NCBI GenBank assembly: GCA_036320915.1
Contig: JAXBDG010000003.1
Span: 1,240,001-1,304,000 of the forward strand
Source: Linnemannia elongata
Lineage: Eukaryota > Mortierellomycota > Mortierellomycetes > Mortierellales > Mortierellaceae
Direction of reading: 5' to 3'
Length of the DNA stretch: 64,000 nt
Each line of letters begins with the position of its first letter. The first letter of the stretch is position 1. Below the pieces are notes generated by a model. The model made no database searches. It saw only the letters and a program-made list of their open reading frames with translations, and was not told the DNA's origin. Of the stretch, positions 10,601 through 21,932 are shown in pieces. Position numbers and translations under genes: made by a program.

Positions 10601-12824
10601 CTCCGACGGGCAGTTCGACTATGCTCAGTTCCAAGGCGCCAACTTGACGGGCGTCAACTTTGAACGGAGCTGGTTGAGGCAAGTGGATATGAGCGGTGCA
10701 CAGATGCATGGCGTGGGGTTTGGGGAACTACCCTACCTCGTAGCGGAGGATCTTACTTCTGCCTGTGGCTATTCGCCCGACGGAAAGTTGCTTGCCGTCG
10801 CTGTGTGGAGCGGCGTCATTGACGTCTACGACACAACAACCTGGTCAAAGGTCCGCAGGCTAAGAGGACATGATGGAGGAAGCAACGACGTTACATTCTC
10901 GGCGGATAGTCAACGCATCGTTTCTGCGGGCAAGGACAAGACGGCCCGGGTGTGGGAGAGTAACGGTGGTGTGGAGGCGGTTTTGGTCTTGGAAGGGCAC
11001 ACCAGCGGTTTGTGCGGCACATCGTTTTCTCCGTGTGGCAAGAAGGTTGTTTCTTGCAGCTCCGACAATACGATTCGGTTGTGGGATGCGCAGACAGGAG
11101 AGTGTCTTTTGGTTTTGGAGGGACATACCAGTGTCGTCAGGGGCGTTCGATTCTCGGCCGATGGGCGGACTCTCGTCTCGGGGAGTGATGATAAGACGAT
11201 TCGGTTCTGGAACGCCGAGACCGGGGAGCCAGCCGCCGTTTGGACGTCTCCTGTTGGGGCTGTGGGGTGTCTTGCGTACTCGCCCAATGGACGATGGGTT
11301 GCTACAGGTCACCAGTATGGTGACGTGCTGCTCTGGGATACCGCAACCGGAGAAACGAGTGCCAACCTGTATGGCCACACCGACAATCTCACAAGCGTTG
11401 TCTTCTCGTCCAGTAACCAGTGGCTCGCTTCTTCGGCCAGTGATCGATCCGTCAAACTGTGGGATGTGTCATCAAGAACGCTTGTCGCCACTTTGAACGG
11501 GCATAATGGCGGTGTCTATAAAGTCGACTTTGCTCCGAGCGAGCGCCAGATTGCATCGGTGGGTGCTGACATGAAGGTTCGCCTGAGGGATTTCAACTCG
11601 AACGAGTCGATGTCGTCGGGTCTTGAGGCACCATCACCACAGGACCAACGCGTCAGTATTGTTGCGCTGGCGTATACCCTTGATGGGGGTGCTATTTATA
11701 CTATTGACGACGACCTGATCATTCGGCGGTGGGATCGCGAGGCACTGGCAACTGGAGGTGGAGGAGTAGGGGGAGGATTGTTCATGTCCGATCTCTACAC
11801 CGAGGACCTTGAGGACATGTTCTTCCTTTGGTGTGCAGCCTTTTCACCAGATCGCCGCCAGATCGCCGCCAGCTTTGACGAAGGTCCCATCCGATTGGCG
11901 AGTGTGCAACTTGGTCCAGATACCGCACCTGCCAGGCGCTTGAAGGGTCATCTCCGGGCTGTGACGACTATGACTTATTCGTCGTGTGGTCGTTGGCTTC
12001 TCTCTGCCTGTTTAGACAAGGCAGTACGGCTATGGGATCTACATGAGGATGGTTCGGCGCCGGGACAAGGAGGACATGTTTTCGTGCAGCTGGAGGAGAG
12101 TGACCCCGTTGACATAGAGGCTGTAGTTTTTTCACCTACTGGGCATCAGCTTGCGGTTGGATTTACTACTGGTACTGTGTCACTGTTTGATCCTGTATCG
12201 AAGGCGCTTGTTGTTGCATCCAGGAAGAAGCTGCAGGCCGGCGATCGTGACGATCGTCGTCTTGTATTGAAGTATTCACCGAGTGGGCGCCAGCTGGCGA
12301 TGGGTACTGCCGCAGGGTCGATCTACCTCTGGAACGTTGCTCAGTCGGCGGCGGAAGGGGACACAGAGAAGGAGGAACCCGGTGTTTTGGTCCAGCTATT
12401 GGATGGACCCCAGGAGATCAGCGCGCTTGCCTACTCGCCCTGCGGTACCTGGATCGCCTCTGGCAGCATGGACGAGACCGTTCGACTCTGGCATCGCCAA
12501 TCGGAGGAAGAGAACACCTGGTCGTGTGTGTCTGTGGTCCGTGGGTTCTTTGGATTCATTCGGGATATCGCCTGGAACCCGGTTGTGCCGATGGAGTTTG
12601 TAACGGCTTGCAAGGATGGGTCTGTTCGTGTCTGGGGCGTGTCGCCGGGAGTTGAAGGTGAAGGTGTGAGTAAAGGGCAGGCAGTTGAGGTTCGGTTCCT
12701 GTGGGGCTCTGATTTAGGCATCTTGTGTGCAGCGGACATGAAATTGGAGGGAGTCGTTGGGCTAGATATGATGAACCGCAGGTTGTTGGTACAACGCGGT
12801 GCTGTTGAGGCTTTGGAGGCATGA
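7638..12824 (+). CDS. NLR-like protein: helical N-terminus, NACHT, pentapeptide repeats, 14 WD40 repeats
   Basis: Single-exon 1728-residue protein with the architecture of a STAND-class signalling NTPase. Residues ~60-500 are helical, Arm/HEAT-like and not assigned to a named effector domain. The NACHT NTPase follows: Walker A 'GDSGAGKSTF' at ~547-557, Walker B 'ILICDGYDES', sensor-like 'KIVISCRTQYL' and the NACHT-tail 'FLHRSLLDYFYSR'. Residues ~970-1025 form a pentapeptide ladder ('FRGADLRG..IPGADL..AQFQGANLTGVNF'). From ~1035 to the end there are about 14 WD40 units ('SPCGKKVVSCSSDNTIRLWD', 'GHTSVVRGVRFSADG'), enough for two seven-bladed propellers. In known NLRs the C-terminal repeats sense a ligand and NACHT oligomerises to activate the N-terminal domain. 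Target and output here are unknown. AATAAA at 12887-12892. It lies tail to tail with TOF1, 162 bases apart. The lack of introns in 5.2 kb contrasts with its neighbours. Confidence 0.88.
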   Translation: MTEDAHPTSPQPTVNINDAVSATAVANLTLNNNTPLDPNLEFFHCNYPDFPKPAIRTELPQNLERIEKSEQLVYWCSLLLQRASSSPSLVEAERKWLEGMDKDSMEQDRLRWIATRMVEEFVPNAASRSSVEIAEVVSLGPILERESYRKLLSSLIAEFDDALLLDITLLQGLVQLVQSNSPGYLEADDLIKILSILRVRLQGTHGQSSEYSYQLVLAVSCVLDVMAEHGVKGLDRVVEHEPLSGVLSTLKGSSDPYMLYQACYAFQALQYVPDNESPLQAVLRHSAGVAKGLIDITALAKLDLGAILEGLTSFQSAFVGDTFDTAKTVYGGASSLMESGRYVLEALKEKYGTGKKQPWYAAIRAAHALAQAGQMKDFNRFICEAPCRRDPLFQWGISQMLLEMTSDAAWDHDTQEHVRCLLLGLCTRDPDWNRDESLRTYLFRNMEQLSSPDGEVFNGDKSSIRYPMRNRLPPPTSSPLLARVLDIPDVEHDLHGLKMQRLGERRKGVYIPPQAKPSLKAGDDTLFPLMEKVLEFLASNRQVLLLLGDSGAGKSTFNLELEHTLWNNYKRYGPIPLYIGLPTVDNPAQDLIEKQLQYYNFSEEQIREMKLHRKFILICDGYDESQLKVNIHTTNQFNQPGQWKVKIVISCRTQYLGQDYRYRFQPQPVDRYETSATDLFQEMVVAAFTRAQIQQYVEEYVKELPTHNLIQDQSPWTAEEYMDTLINIPHLMDLVSNPFLLTLALDALPSVVEANKDLSSIRITRVQLYDSFVKRWLKVNRKRLEDSPLSAQEREELDLLIEDNFSYYGILYQKDLSTAIFIDHAGKPIVKYTHLRDKNTWKATFFSPSGQAKLLRESSTVMRSGDHFRFLHRSLLDYFYSRTIFDPMDYDADAEGMEEREQVYDIRTSLDRRSIVKESSIVQFLAERVLQDPSFRQQLLGVIEDSKSDVKVGSNQAAAANAITILVRAGVDFRGADLRGIKIPGADLSDGQFDYAQFQGANLTGVNFERSWLRQVDMSGAQMHGVGFGELPYLVAEDLTSACGYSPDGKLLAVAVWSGVIDVYDTTTWSKVRRLRGHDGGSNDVTFSADSQRIVSAGKDKTARVWESNGGVEAVLVLEGHTSGLCGTSFSPCGKKVVSCSSDNTIRLWDAQTGECLLVLEGHTSVVRGVRFSADGRTLVSGSDDKTIRFWNAETGEPAAVWTSPVGAVGCLAYSPNGRWVATGHQYGDVLLWDTATGETSANLYGHTDNLTSVVFSSSNQWLASSASDRSVKLWDVSSRTLVATLNGHNGGVYKVDFAPSERQIASVGADMKVRLRDFNSNESMSSGLEAPSPQDQRVSIVALAYTLDGGAIYTIDDDLIIRRWDREALATGGGGVGGGLFMSDLYTEDLEDMFFLWCAAFSPDRRQIAASFDEGPIRLASVQLGPDTAPARRLKGHLRAVTTMTYSSCGRWLLSACLDKAVRLWDLHEDGSAPGQGGHVFVQLEESDPVDIEAVVFSPTGHQLAVGFTTGTVSLFDPVSKALVVASRKKLQAGDRDDRRLVLKYSPSGRQLAMGTAAGSIYLWNVAQSAAEGDTEKEEPGVLVQLLDGPQEISALAYSPCGTWIASGSMDETVRLWHRQSEEENTWSCVSVVRGFFGFIRDIAWNPVVPMEFVTACKDGSVRVWGVSPGVEGEGVSKGQAVEVRFLWGSDLGILCAADMKLEGVVGLDMMNRRLLVQRGAVEALEA

Positions 12825-12986
12825 TAATGGAGGAAGGTTGTTGTTGCATGACGAAGGTATGGAGACGCCTTTCGATCAGGAAAAGAAATAAACAGCAGCA
12901 TGATAGAGCAAAAAATGACGAGGGAGTGAAAATGAAGCTGTGAAAATGGACGAAAATTGGTGGCGCTCCAATACGTGATCGCATAT

Positions 12987-15900
12987 TTATTCTTCAAACG
13001 CATGCTTCTTTTTAGCGGGGCTGCCTTGCGTGTGCTCGTCATCGTCTTCATCCTCAGAGTCTTCAAGGATGATCCTCCGCTTGTTGGTTTGCGTTGGCGT
13101 CCTTGAAGGCTCCGGCAGTGGCTGCGTCGCCTGCTGCTTGTTCTCGTTCTCGGAGTCAACGTCGTCGTCAGAGTCCTCCAAAGCTACCAGACGACGACTT
13201 GATGTTGCAGCATTGTTGGCCGCTCTCCTGGTAGTAGCCGTCGCCTGGCTCGGCTGACCATCCTCACTCTCAACATCGCTTGCGCTCTTGGGCGGGGGTC
13301 TTCGACTCGTGCTCTCATCATCGCTACGATCACTATCGTCGTCGCTGTCCAGACTGACGGAAGTTTTCCGACGTGGGGAAGGAGAAGGAGAAGCCGACGG
13401 GCGTCCAGCGTCGTCATCGCTATCCTCCTTGTTGTCCTCGTGGTCTGTCAAAGAGATAGACGTTCCTTTCAGTGCCGCACGCTTCGCCTGAGTAGTCTCC
13501 TTCAGCTTCTGAGCCTTCATTCGCTCATTGTTCTCGATCATCTCCCGGTGCCTCTTCTCTGCATCCGAGAAGTCAATGGCCTTCCGGGTCCTCAGTTCCC
13601 GCTCGCCCTCAAAGTACGCATCGTCCTCGTCTTCAGAGTCAACAACATACTCTGCAGAGTGGTAAACCACAGCCTCCTGCTCAGCCATAACGCGACTTCC
13701 ACCAATACCTCGCCTCCTACTACTCGAGGGTTTGTTGATCTTCTTAATCAGGTTTTGGAAATCATATGAAGCGCTTTCCTCCAAAGAGTCTTGATCGACC
13801 GATTCAATGATATCCTGGAATTGCTGCATCGTGTCTGTTGGAAGGTCCTTTGGAATCTTGAACTGGAAGTTGTCTCCGTCTACAGCAGCCATCAATTAAG
13901 GACCAAAATGGTAAGTTTCTAAAGATCGCTCTGTAAGAGAAACCATTGTTACAAGATTTCAGAAGGTGGGGGCAGATCATAAACTTACGGTCATCCCGTG
14001 TGAACTTGATCAACTTGAGCAAGAGACGGAAGCGGGGCTCGATGCGAAGCGACTTTTGTCTAGCAGGAGTGTTCGCAATGATGGCTGAAGCAATAACGAG
14101 CACAAGCGAAAAGGTGAGTCGGTAATTAAGAGCGCGAAAAGTGGTACGACACATACATTCGCAGTTTCAGTCGCCACTTACGGATGTCCTCCACTCCTTC
14201 AACGGAATGCATCAAGTCAGGGTTCTCGGCCAACTCGTCCTCTGTTCGGAACGTCATGAGCTCTCGCTGCACGATACCGTTCTTGAGAATCTAATGTCGG
14301 TGTAAACCAAATGGGAATAGAGTCTCTTTAATACCACTTCCACGACAACTCCTGCCTTCAGACATATCAGAACATATATTAAAACTACAAAAATTACCTC
14401 GATAGCCCACTCCACCAGCTCGCCCTTGTCTTCGTCGTAAAGCGCCATCACGGCAATCTTGATCTGCTCCTCTTCCGATCTGGTAGAATCGACCTCCAGT
14501 TCAGTCGCCATGAGTCTAGTTGGTGTTTGTTAAATAAGAAAGGGAATGTTAGTCGACTTTGGCCCAACCCCTTAGAATAGAGATCATGATAGGCTAAACC
14601 AATAGCCAAATAAAACATACCGTTTTTCCTTCTTTGCAGAAACCTCAAGGTCAGCCTTCTCGGCCTCCAATCGCCCAATATTCAGTTCTAGGCAAGTTTT
14701 TTTGCTCTTGGGTGCAAACACATCAATCACCAAGAGCGGATATTCTTCGAGCTTCTTGAAGAACTGGCGCAACAGGTGGTATATGAAACGGACAAGGTCA
14801 CCTTTGGGGTCCAACAGTGCGCTGTCCAAGATTTGGTGAAAGAGCTGCAGAGTTGATGCCTTGTAGAAGACTGCAGTGTTGGCACAGTTGATAGCAATCC
14901 GATAAAACATCGCCGCCACCCATCGAAGTTGAATGTCGCTCAGCTCAGCAAAGTTCTCTAAGAATGTGCAGTATGTGGCAAGAACGATCTCGTTTGCATA
15001 TCGCTATTTCAGCGTAGCCAGATGAAATGATAATGGTTCAAAGTTAGCAACAGCCAAATCTGACTCGCTCAACTCACACACGCCTTGCAGTTCACAGTAA
15101 CATACTCTCTCAAAGTCCTTGAAAACGAACTTATGCTCCTTATAGGTGTGAGACGGCAGTTCCTCATTGTCCGAATCTTGGTCGTTATTGAGCTCATCCT
15201 GCGTCTCAGTTTGATCCTCAGTCTCTGGCTGGGTCGCTCCTTCTTGACCACCATCCATCGCCTGCTCTTGATTCGTGGCAGGTCCATCCGGGTTCTCGGT
15301 CTGCGAGGCGCCGTCTTTGTCCGCTTCCTCTGGAGCGGGGTCTATGTTATTTCAGAGGAAGTAGAAAGCCCAGTTAATGAACATTTCATCCACGCGCATT
15401 GCGGTTTATCTATGACTATATCCACATAAACTTACTGTTCTTCTTCTTGCTTATCCTCATAGCATGCTTTTTGTTGATGGCAATGTAGCTTTTCTCCTGC
15501 GAATACATCTCCAGAGTCTTGAGTAGAATGTGATTCATCCTGATCAGCGTCATCAAGTATCTATCGTAAATACAGAACAAAATGTGAGTATTCACGGGTC
15601 TTCTCCCTCTGTAAAACATTCACGGCAAATGTCAAGGCAAACGGAAAGATATGGTCAGGCAATTACTTGTGCGATTGACTCTTGTATCCTTTAACCAGAT
15701 CTAAGAACAGCTCGAGTGTGCCTTCCTCATAGTACAAGTTGTTTTGGACGTTGTCGGAAGCCTCACGGTACTGCTCGTTTGGCGACTTGTACATGCCATT
15801 CAGAGCCACAAGCTATTCAATGGAGATATATTCTCGGTTAGTACAAAGAAAAAGAAGGCGAGCTACGAATGTGATCCTCGCATATATAATGTACCACATA

Positions 15901-18423
15901 CCATCTCTTGAAAGCAATCCAACGCCTTTCTGATATTACTCGTCAAATCCTACGGTGGCGTAATAGTAAACGACAATTAGAACGCATGAACTAAAAGATT
16001 TTCCGCAATTAAAGTCTTGCAAAAAGCGAAAGCAGATGTGGCGGGAGAGATACCTTGTCTTTTTGCTCCACCTGTGTGCGAATGTACCGAATGATTTGAA
16101 ACACACTTGTCTTTTCGACTGCAGAGGAAATCAGATCATAGTCCATGGCCTCGACGCTTTTTCGGTATTCCTCCTCAAGTTGCGATAGCTTCTCTTCCTG
16201 GACACGCATAATCTCGGCCTTCTTGCTCCCGTAGACTGTTTGTTGATGTGCCGAGAGCGTGCTGTCGCTGAGCTGCTGCAACTTGCCCCAATCCTGTGCA
16301 TCCACGATAGCCTTCAGTTCCTGGAGGCGTTCCGGCTCATGTCGTAGGAAAGTCTTCATCATCTCCGACAATCTCGTCATATCCTGCTCGATAATGTCCT
16401 TCTTGGTCTGACGGGGCTGCTTGATCAAGTTGTCCACATATAGCCGTCTGAATTGGAGGAGGAACGTCATCAAGACATGGAATTGACTCAGATGATAAGG
16501 CTTGACCCTTTCTCTTCCCATTTCGATATCTCTGCGGATGGATTCATACAATGCTAATGTACCAAAGGTTTGAATGGGATATTAGAACGACAGTCGATCC
16601 TGTGGGGTTTACGGTGTAGTCCATGCGGCCACTTGCAAGAGATCACTTACGATTGAAGCAACTTTCCAGCACAGTCAAGGCGATATTCCGAAGGTTCTCT
16701 GCCCCTGATCTCGACAGTGTCTTCTTGAACTCGCCCAATTCCTGTACATCATAAAGAGCAAAACGAATTGATTAGTTGCCATTCAAATTACAAGAAAACG
16801 ACACGGGCTCGTGTTGGACATTTGTCGACATACCTTCTGGCGTTTGGCCTTCGCCTTGGGCTTTTTGACACTATCCAGTTGCTTCTCGATCGATGAAAAG
16901 AGAGCACCCTTTTGATGAAGAACCATCCTCCGGCCATCCTGTCGTTCGATCATATCAAATTAAGAAGGCGAGTTAGTGTAGTGTTCGATCTGCCATATCT
17001 TGCCAGCGAATGGACTCCAAAATATCAAGCTAACGAACCGTGAGACGGGCTTCTCCTGTTGTACCAAAGCGATCATGTCGTTTCCTTCCAGCTGTCGACT
17101 GGGCTTGCTTCTCCCTCTCCTCCTTCTGCAGCAGCTCTTCCAGTTTTGAGTTCCTGACTGAGCCCTATAAAATAAAAGTCCGTTGAAAGAGTGAGTCAAC
17201 AATCTGTCGAGATACAGAACAGTAGTTCGATGAATTTGAATAATGGAACAATGCATAAATGTACGTACAGTAGACGAAACAACTCCTGGCATCAATTCTT
17301 CTGGCTCAACTCCAGAGAAAATGTAATAAAAGATCTCCATGGTAATTGCATTCCATTCTGCGAGCTGGGCATCCTTTGAGGAAGACGCCAGTGTCACCAG
17401 CAACGACATGACGTTCTCCTGTTGAAACCGCTCCAGTAGTTGATCCTAGGATAATTAATAAAGACAAGGAAGTGTTTGGATGTTAGAAGCGGCTTCAGCA
17501 CCGAGTAGTTTTATAATAGTCATTTGAGCTCTTTTTTCTTTTTCTTGCATCATTCCTCATACCTGCATAATGGAACTAAGGAACTGATCCATAGATCCAG
17601 TCAGAGAGGTCTCAGCATCCCTGATAGCGACCAGGTTACGGAAGAGTGAGAGTCCAAGACGAATGATAGCCGTGTCTCTAGTAGTCCTCACTCGGTACTC
17701 GACTTGAAGTGGTCGCAATAGGACATTAAAGACAGCGTCCAGAACTCCAGGTTGAAGAAACGCCTTCTTGTAGCTTCGCAGGATCTCGTTCTTCTCGTAC
17801 AGGTTTCCCACAATGCTGTCGTCTTCCTCAGCGGTCGCAATCTTCCTCAGTTCCTCGTAGTCAATAATCCATGTCATGGGCACCATCAGCTCAACTATAG
17901 TTGTTTACAGGAGAAAAGAGTGAGAGGAATGTCTTTAGTGACCATGATATCCCTTGCGACAACAAACCATCTTCTTTACTGCGTCCTTGTGTACCGATTT
18001 CTTACTGCAAGCAAGAACAAGTCTCTCTTTGATACTGCTGTCGGCAGGCGAGTTGAGGAGAATGATAGGGATGAGATCCTTCTCCAGGATACCCATCTTT
18101 CCCAGAAATGTGAGCGCCACGTTGTCTCCTGCTTCCTCATAATACTTGATGAACTTTTTGATATCCTTCAAACACTCTACCAAATTCAGTTTGTAAAGAT
18201 GAAATGGTTTTGTCAGTACAAAGTAGACCACTTTTGTTTTCACTACAGCCGTAGGGTGCACACTCTCATACATAACGAAAAAAAACACATTCTGCAACCT
18301 ACCGAGACATTCATCACCCATGACATAGACCCGGGAGGTGTCGTCGAGGTTCTCGGACCGGTCCTCAAACCCTCCGAGGGCCAGGCAGGTTGACACCAGC
18401 AATGACTCGGTGTCGGGGTCCAT
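12987..18423 (-). CDS. TOF1: Replication fork protection protein Timeless/Tof1/Swi1
   Basis: Seventeen exons: 18423-18303, 18176-18006, 17894-17563, 17445-17269, 17164-17039, 16938-16834, 16741-16651, 16553-16054, 15949-15902, 15812-15667, 15560-15436, 15341-15106, 15003-14621, 14515-14398, 14290-14182, 14084-13989, 13879-12987. All junctions are GT-AG and in phase, giving 1258 residues. Tof1/Timeless, with its partner Csm3/Tipin, travels with the replisome, stabilises stalled forks and couples helicase to polymerase. The N-terminus is diagnostic: 'ALGGFED' followed by 'VMGDECLECLKDIKKFIKYY', then 'VPMTWIIDYEEL' and 'RHDRFGTT'. The middle is helical. 'FERRYANEIVLATYCTFL' and the following block match the family's second conserved region. 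The C-terminal ~250 residues are Ser/Asp/Glu rich with repeated 'EDSDDD'/'DSEDED' clusters typical of CK2 sites. The last exon is the longest. Start is the ATG at 18423, matching the family's MDP start. Confidence 0.92.
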
Positions 18424-18593
18424 GCTGTTCCTGTTGCTGTGTTGTAGAGTTAAGGGATGATGGAGCAACTTTCACAGACGACCATTTAAACCACTTCAAT
18501 AATTAGCCGTCCTTCCCTTTCTGCGCGTTGATTTTGTTTATTTTTTTGATACGTCTTTCACGCGATAAATTAATTGACCGTCACTTGGCACAT

Positions 18594-21500
18594 TTACGCG
18601 AAGGACAGGTCAAAGTCCTTCCCGACGGCGACCTGGGGCTCCTTGACAGTGCAGACATAGCTGCCTCCAACCTGTGCGCAGTTCACCTGCACAGTGCGAT
18701 CTCCAACAGTGACCTTCGTCAAAGGAGTAGTCGCTCCCAAGATAACAATACGCTCGATCCTCAATCCTCCAGCCTCCTCTGCGAATGAGCTCTCACCCGA
18801 TGCAGCTGGTACTGCCGACTCAACCTTGCGCGACGACAACACACCCTTCGAGACCTTGAACTCTCTCAGAATATAATCGCCCTTTTCATAATTGAACGAC
18901 TCACCGTCATCCAAGTAAAGTCGACCTGAAGCCTCACCCTTGCTGTCCAACGCAATCACAAGTGTGAAGGGGTCGTTCTCCATAGCCTTGGATGACCGAC
19001 GTGGTCTCTCGCGCTTAGGGACAATGGTTCCTGCACGCTGGTAAACGGGGATCTTATCCGCAGGGGAGTCGATATCCTTGAATCCGGGTCCTTGCTCAAC
19101 ACTGTAGTCCTTGATGTCGAACCACTTTTCCTTGCCTGCAAAGTACACGTTCGACCGAATGACGGCTGACTTGACGACTGGTTTGACCAAGATCGCGTCT
19201 CCGACCATATACTGATCGTCCATACCAAACACAGCCTCGTCTTCAGGGAACTCCGTAAACATGGGGCTAAAAGGTGAATAAACAATTTCCGTGGTTAGCT
19301 CCGTACTCCCCATCGCTCTTTCATCGCACTTCCTTAGTGAGAATAAATGAAACTTACCGGATGATGGGTGTTCCCTCAACGCTGGCCTCCTGGAAGAGAG
19401 TGTACCAAAAAGGCAACAGGGTATAACGGGTGCGAATGGCCTCGCGGATCTGGGTTGTGTAGGGCTCACCGAACAACCAGGGCTCACGACGCTTGCTGTC
19501 AAGATGGGCGTGAGCACGGAAGAAGGGATAGTAGATACCGGCCTGGTACCAACGCGTCAACAGCTCTGCGTCAGGATTTCCAAAGAAACCACCAACATCT
19601 GCTCCCGAGAAGGGAATACCCGAGAGTCCGATAGTAAGAAGCATTGGTGAGGCCAACTCAAGATGCTCCCAGCTAGCAACGTTGTCTCCTGTCCAGATGG
19701 CTCCGAAACGCTGCGTACCGGCAAAGAAGGCACGTGAGAGGACAAAGGGACGCTGGTTGGTCTCATTGCGGTGGGTCAAGCCCTGAGCAGTAGCAGAATG
19801 CTATAGAAAGAGGGCGTAGGGCGATTAATTAGTAAATGGTTGTTCATGCTGAAAATCATGCTAAGTACTCAGCAGTGTTCTCGATGTCACTTACGAACAT
19901 GGTTCCGTAGAGGTTGTGGACATTGCGATGTTCGACATTTCCGTAATGAATGACGTCCTTGGGGATGGTGATCTCGGGACCGCTGAAGACAGAGGGCTCA
20001 TTCATATCGTTCCAGGTGAACAAAGACCTGGTCGAGCCAATGTATTTGTCGTACGAGAACTGGGATGCCCACCAATCGCGCGCCTTGGGGTTGTAAAAGT
20101 CGATCCACTGCGAGCTACCAGGCCAGCACCACCCATCAAAGTCCGAGCTGGCGTCCTTGTTCTTGATGTACACGTCCAGATCAGTACCCTCCTTCGAAAC
20201 GTAATAATCGCCGTCCTTCTTAATATGGGGGTCGATAATGGTGACCATCTAGTACAAGGAATGAAAGAATTATTACACTAGTACTTGGCATATTGGGTTT
20301 ACCACGTTTTAGTGAAGAGCGATGAAAAGCCAGAATGGCAGTTTACTCACCTTTCTGCCCTTGCTGCTGAGAGACTCCTGCATTTCCGTAGGATTAGGGA
20401 ACTTGGCCTCATCCCAGGTAAAGTATCTCTTGCCATTGGTGTGCTCGATATCCAACCAGAGAACATCATAAGGAATGTCGTGCTCGTCAAATCCAGCATC
20501 GACCTCGGCAACATCCTTCTGGTTGTTATAGTTCCAGCGGCATTGGTGGTAGGCGATCGAGAAAGCCTGTGGCAATGCAGTGGTACCAACAAGCGATGCA
20601 TACTGGCGGAAAATGTCGCGATGAGTTGGTCCGAGGAAGACAAACAAGTCCAGCACTCCTGCCTCGCTGATCCAGTGCGTCTTGGTGGCAGCAGGGTGCA
20701 CAGCCTTCTTTGATTTGATCCAAGAGAGAATACCGCCATTCTTGTCCTCGGGGCTCTTCTCCACATCAATCCAGGTCTCGGCGGCGTTCATCCAGAATAC
20801 AGCAGCAGTGCTGTTCTTGCTGTGACCGAGCATGAATGGAACTGATCCGTAGAGTGCCATTGGGTTGTCGCCCTCGTATTCAAACACGTCCAAGTTGTAC
20901 AGTCTGTAAGGCTCAGTGTAAGGGGCATCAGGGCCACGGGTGGCCTTGAGCGAGAGGCTGGAGGCGTGCTCTGGGATACCGTAGACGTGGTTGATTCCAG
21001 AGAATGTGATATCCATGCCAAACGACTCTGGGCCTAGGGTTACAATGTGAAAGAAGAGTCGTACCTTGAGTACACACAACGGTAATTCAAATCAACAATA
21101 ACCATTGGGCAAATTGGGTACCTCTGGGCTTGGAATCTGTAAACTCCTTGAACCTCTCCTCCCACAGGTTCTCCTCCAGCTTCTTCTCCAACTCGGATTT
21201 TTCAATCGCAATCTCAATGTTGTTACCACCAGCGTTCTGCTCGACCAACGGATCACTGCTGGCCTCTTCTTCCTGCTTCTCACCCTCCTCCTCACCCTCC
21301 TCCTCTACTTTGGGCTCCTCCTTGTTCCTGAGACGCTCGAATCGCAACAATCCTTCGTCGTTCAAGAGGACGGTGGGCACACCGTTCACGAGGAACTCGA
21401 TCTTGAAGGGTGCCGAGCTGATCCTGACAGTGTTCTGGTTCTGGGCACCGTACTGGATAGTCAAGACCCCGTTCTCGTCCTTGCTCAGCTTTTGATATGA

Positions 21501-21932
21501 TCCCTCGGTGGCGTGTCCATAAGGCTTGATCAGGACAGTATCCTGAACGCCGTCGTAGCGAGGTTGGATGGGGTTGCGCTCGTTGATGCGGACACGGGCT
21601 GCGTCGGTGTCGAGCAAGTGAAGCTCAAACGCCAAAGCTGGCTTGTCCGAGGGCTGCTTGTCCTCCTGGACGTTGATAAGATCGCCAGTGAGGACGCCAT
21701 TGCTCAGGCGCAGAGAAGAAGGGTTCAGCTGGAAGGGTGAAGCCCACTGAGGGTTCTCCTTGGCGATATCTGCGTAAGCCCTGTTACGGGTACAGAAGCC
21801 GCTCTGGGAGCAAGTCTTGAAGTCCTCGCGCTTGACGGCGCTCACACACGCGAGAGCCAGGCCCAAAGCCAGAACTGAGCGAACGATGGTTCTCCTTTTT
21901 GATGGTGTGATTCTTCCCTGAGCCGACTCCAT
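18594..21932 (-). CDS. GANAB: Glucosidase II alpha subunit (GH31), ER N-glycan processing
   Basis: Five exons: 21932-21122, 21033-20351, 20248-19895, 19800-19358, 19266-18594; 987 residues. The enzyme removes the two inner alpha-1,3 glucoses from N-glycans in the ER lumen and so controls the calnexin cycle. The N-terminus has a basic stretch then a hydrophobic segment ('[16 protein letters not shown]'), a signal peptide or anchor. It is followed by the family's '[14 protein letters not shown]'. Catalytic marks: nucleophile Asp in '[10 protein letters not shown]' (~residue 579), acid/base Asp in 'WTGDN' (~655), and '[18 protein letters not shown]' before them. An acidic Glu-rich insert sits at ~215-235. 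The beta subunit is not in this window. Its ER retention must come from that partner, since the C-terminus 'DFDLSFA' carries no HDEL. The stop lies 170 bases from the TOF1 start on the same strand. Confidence 0.95.
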
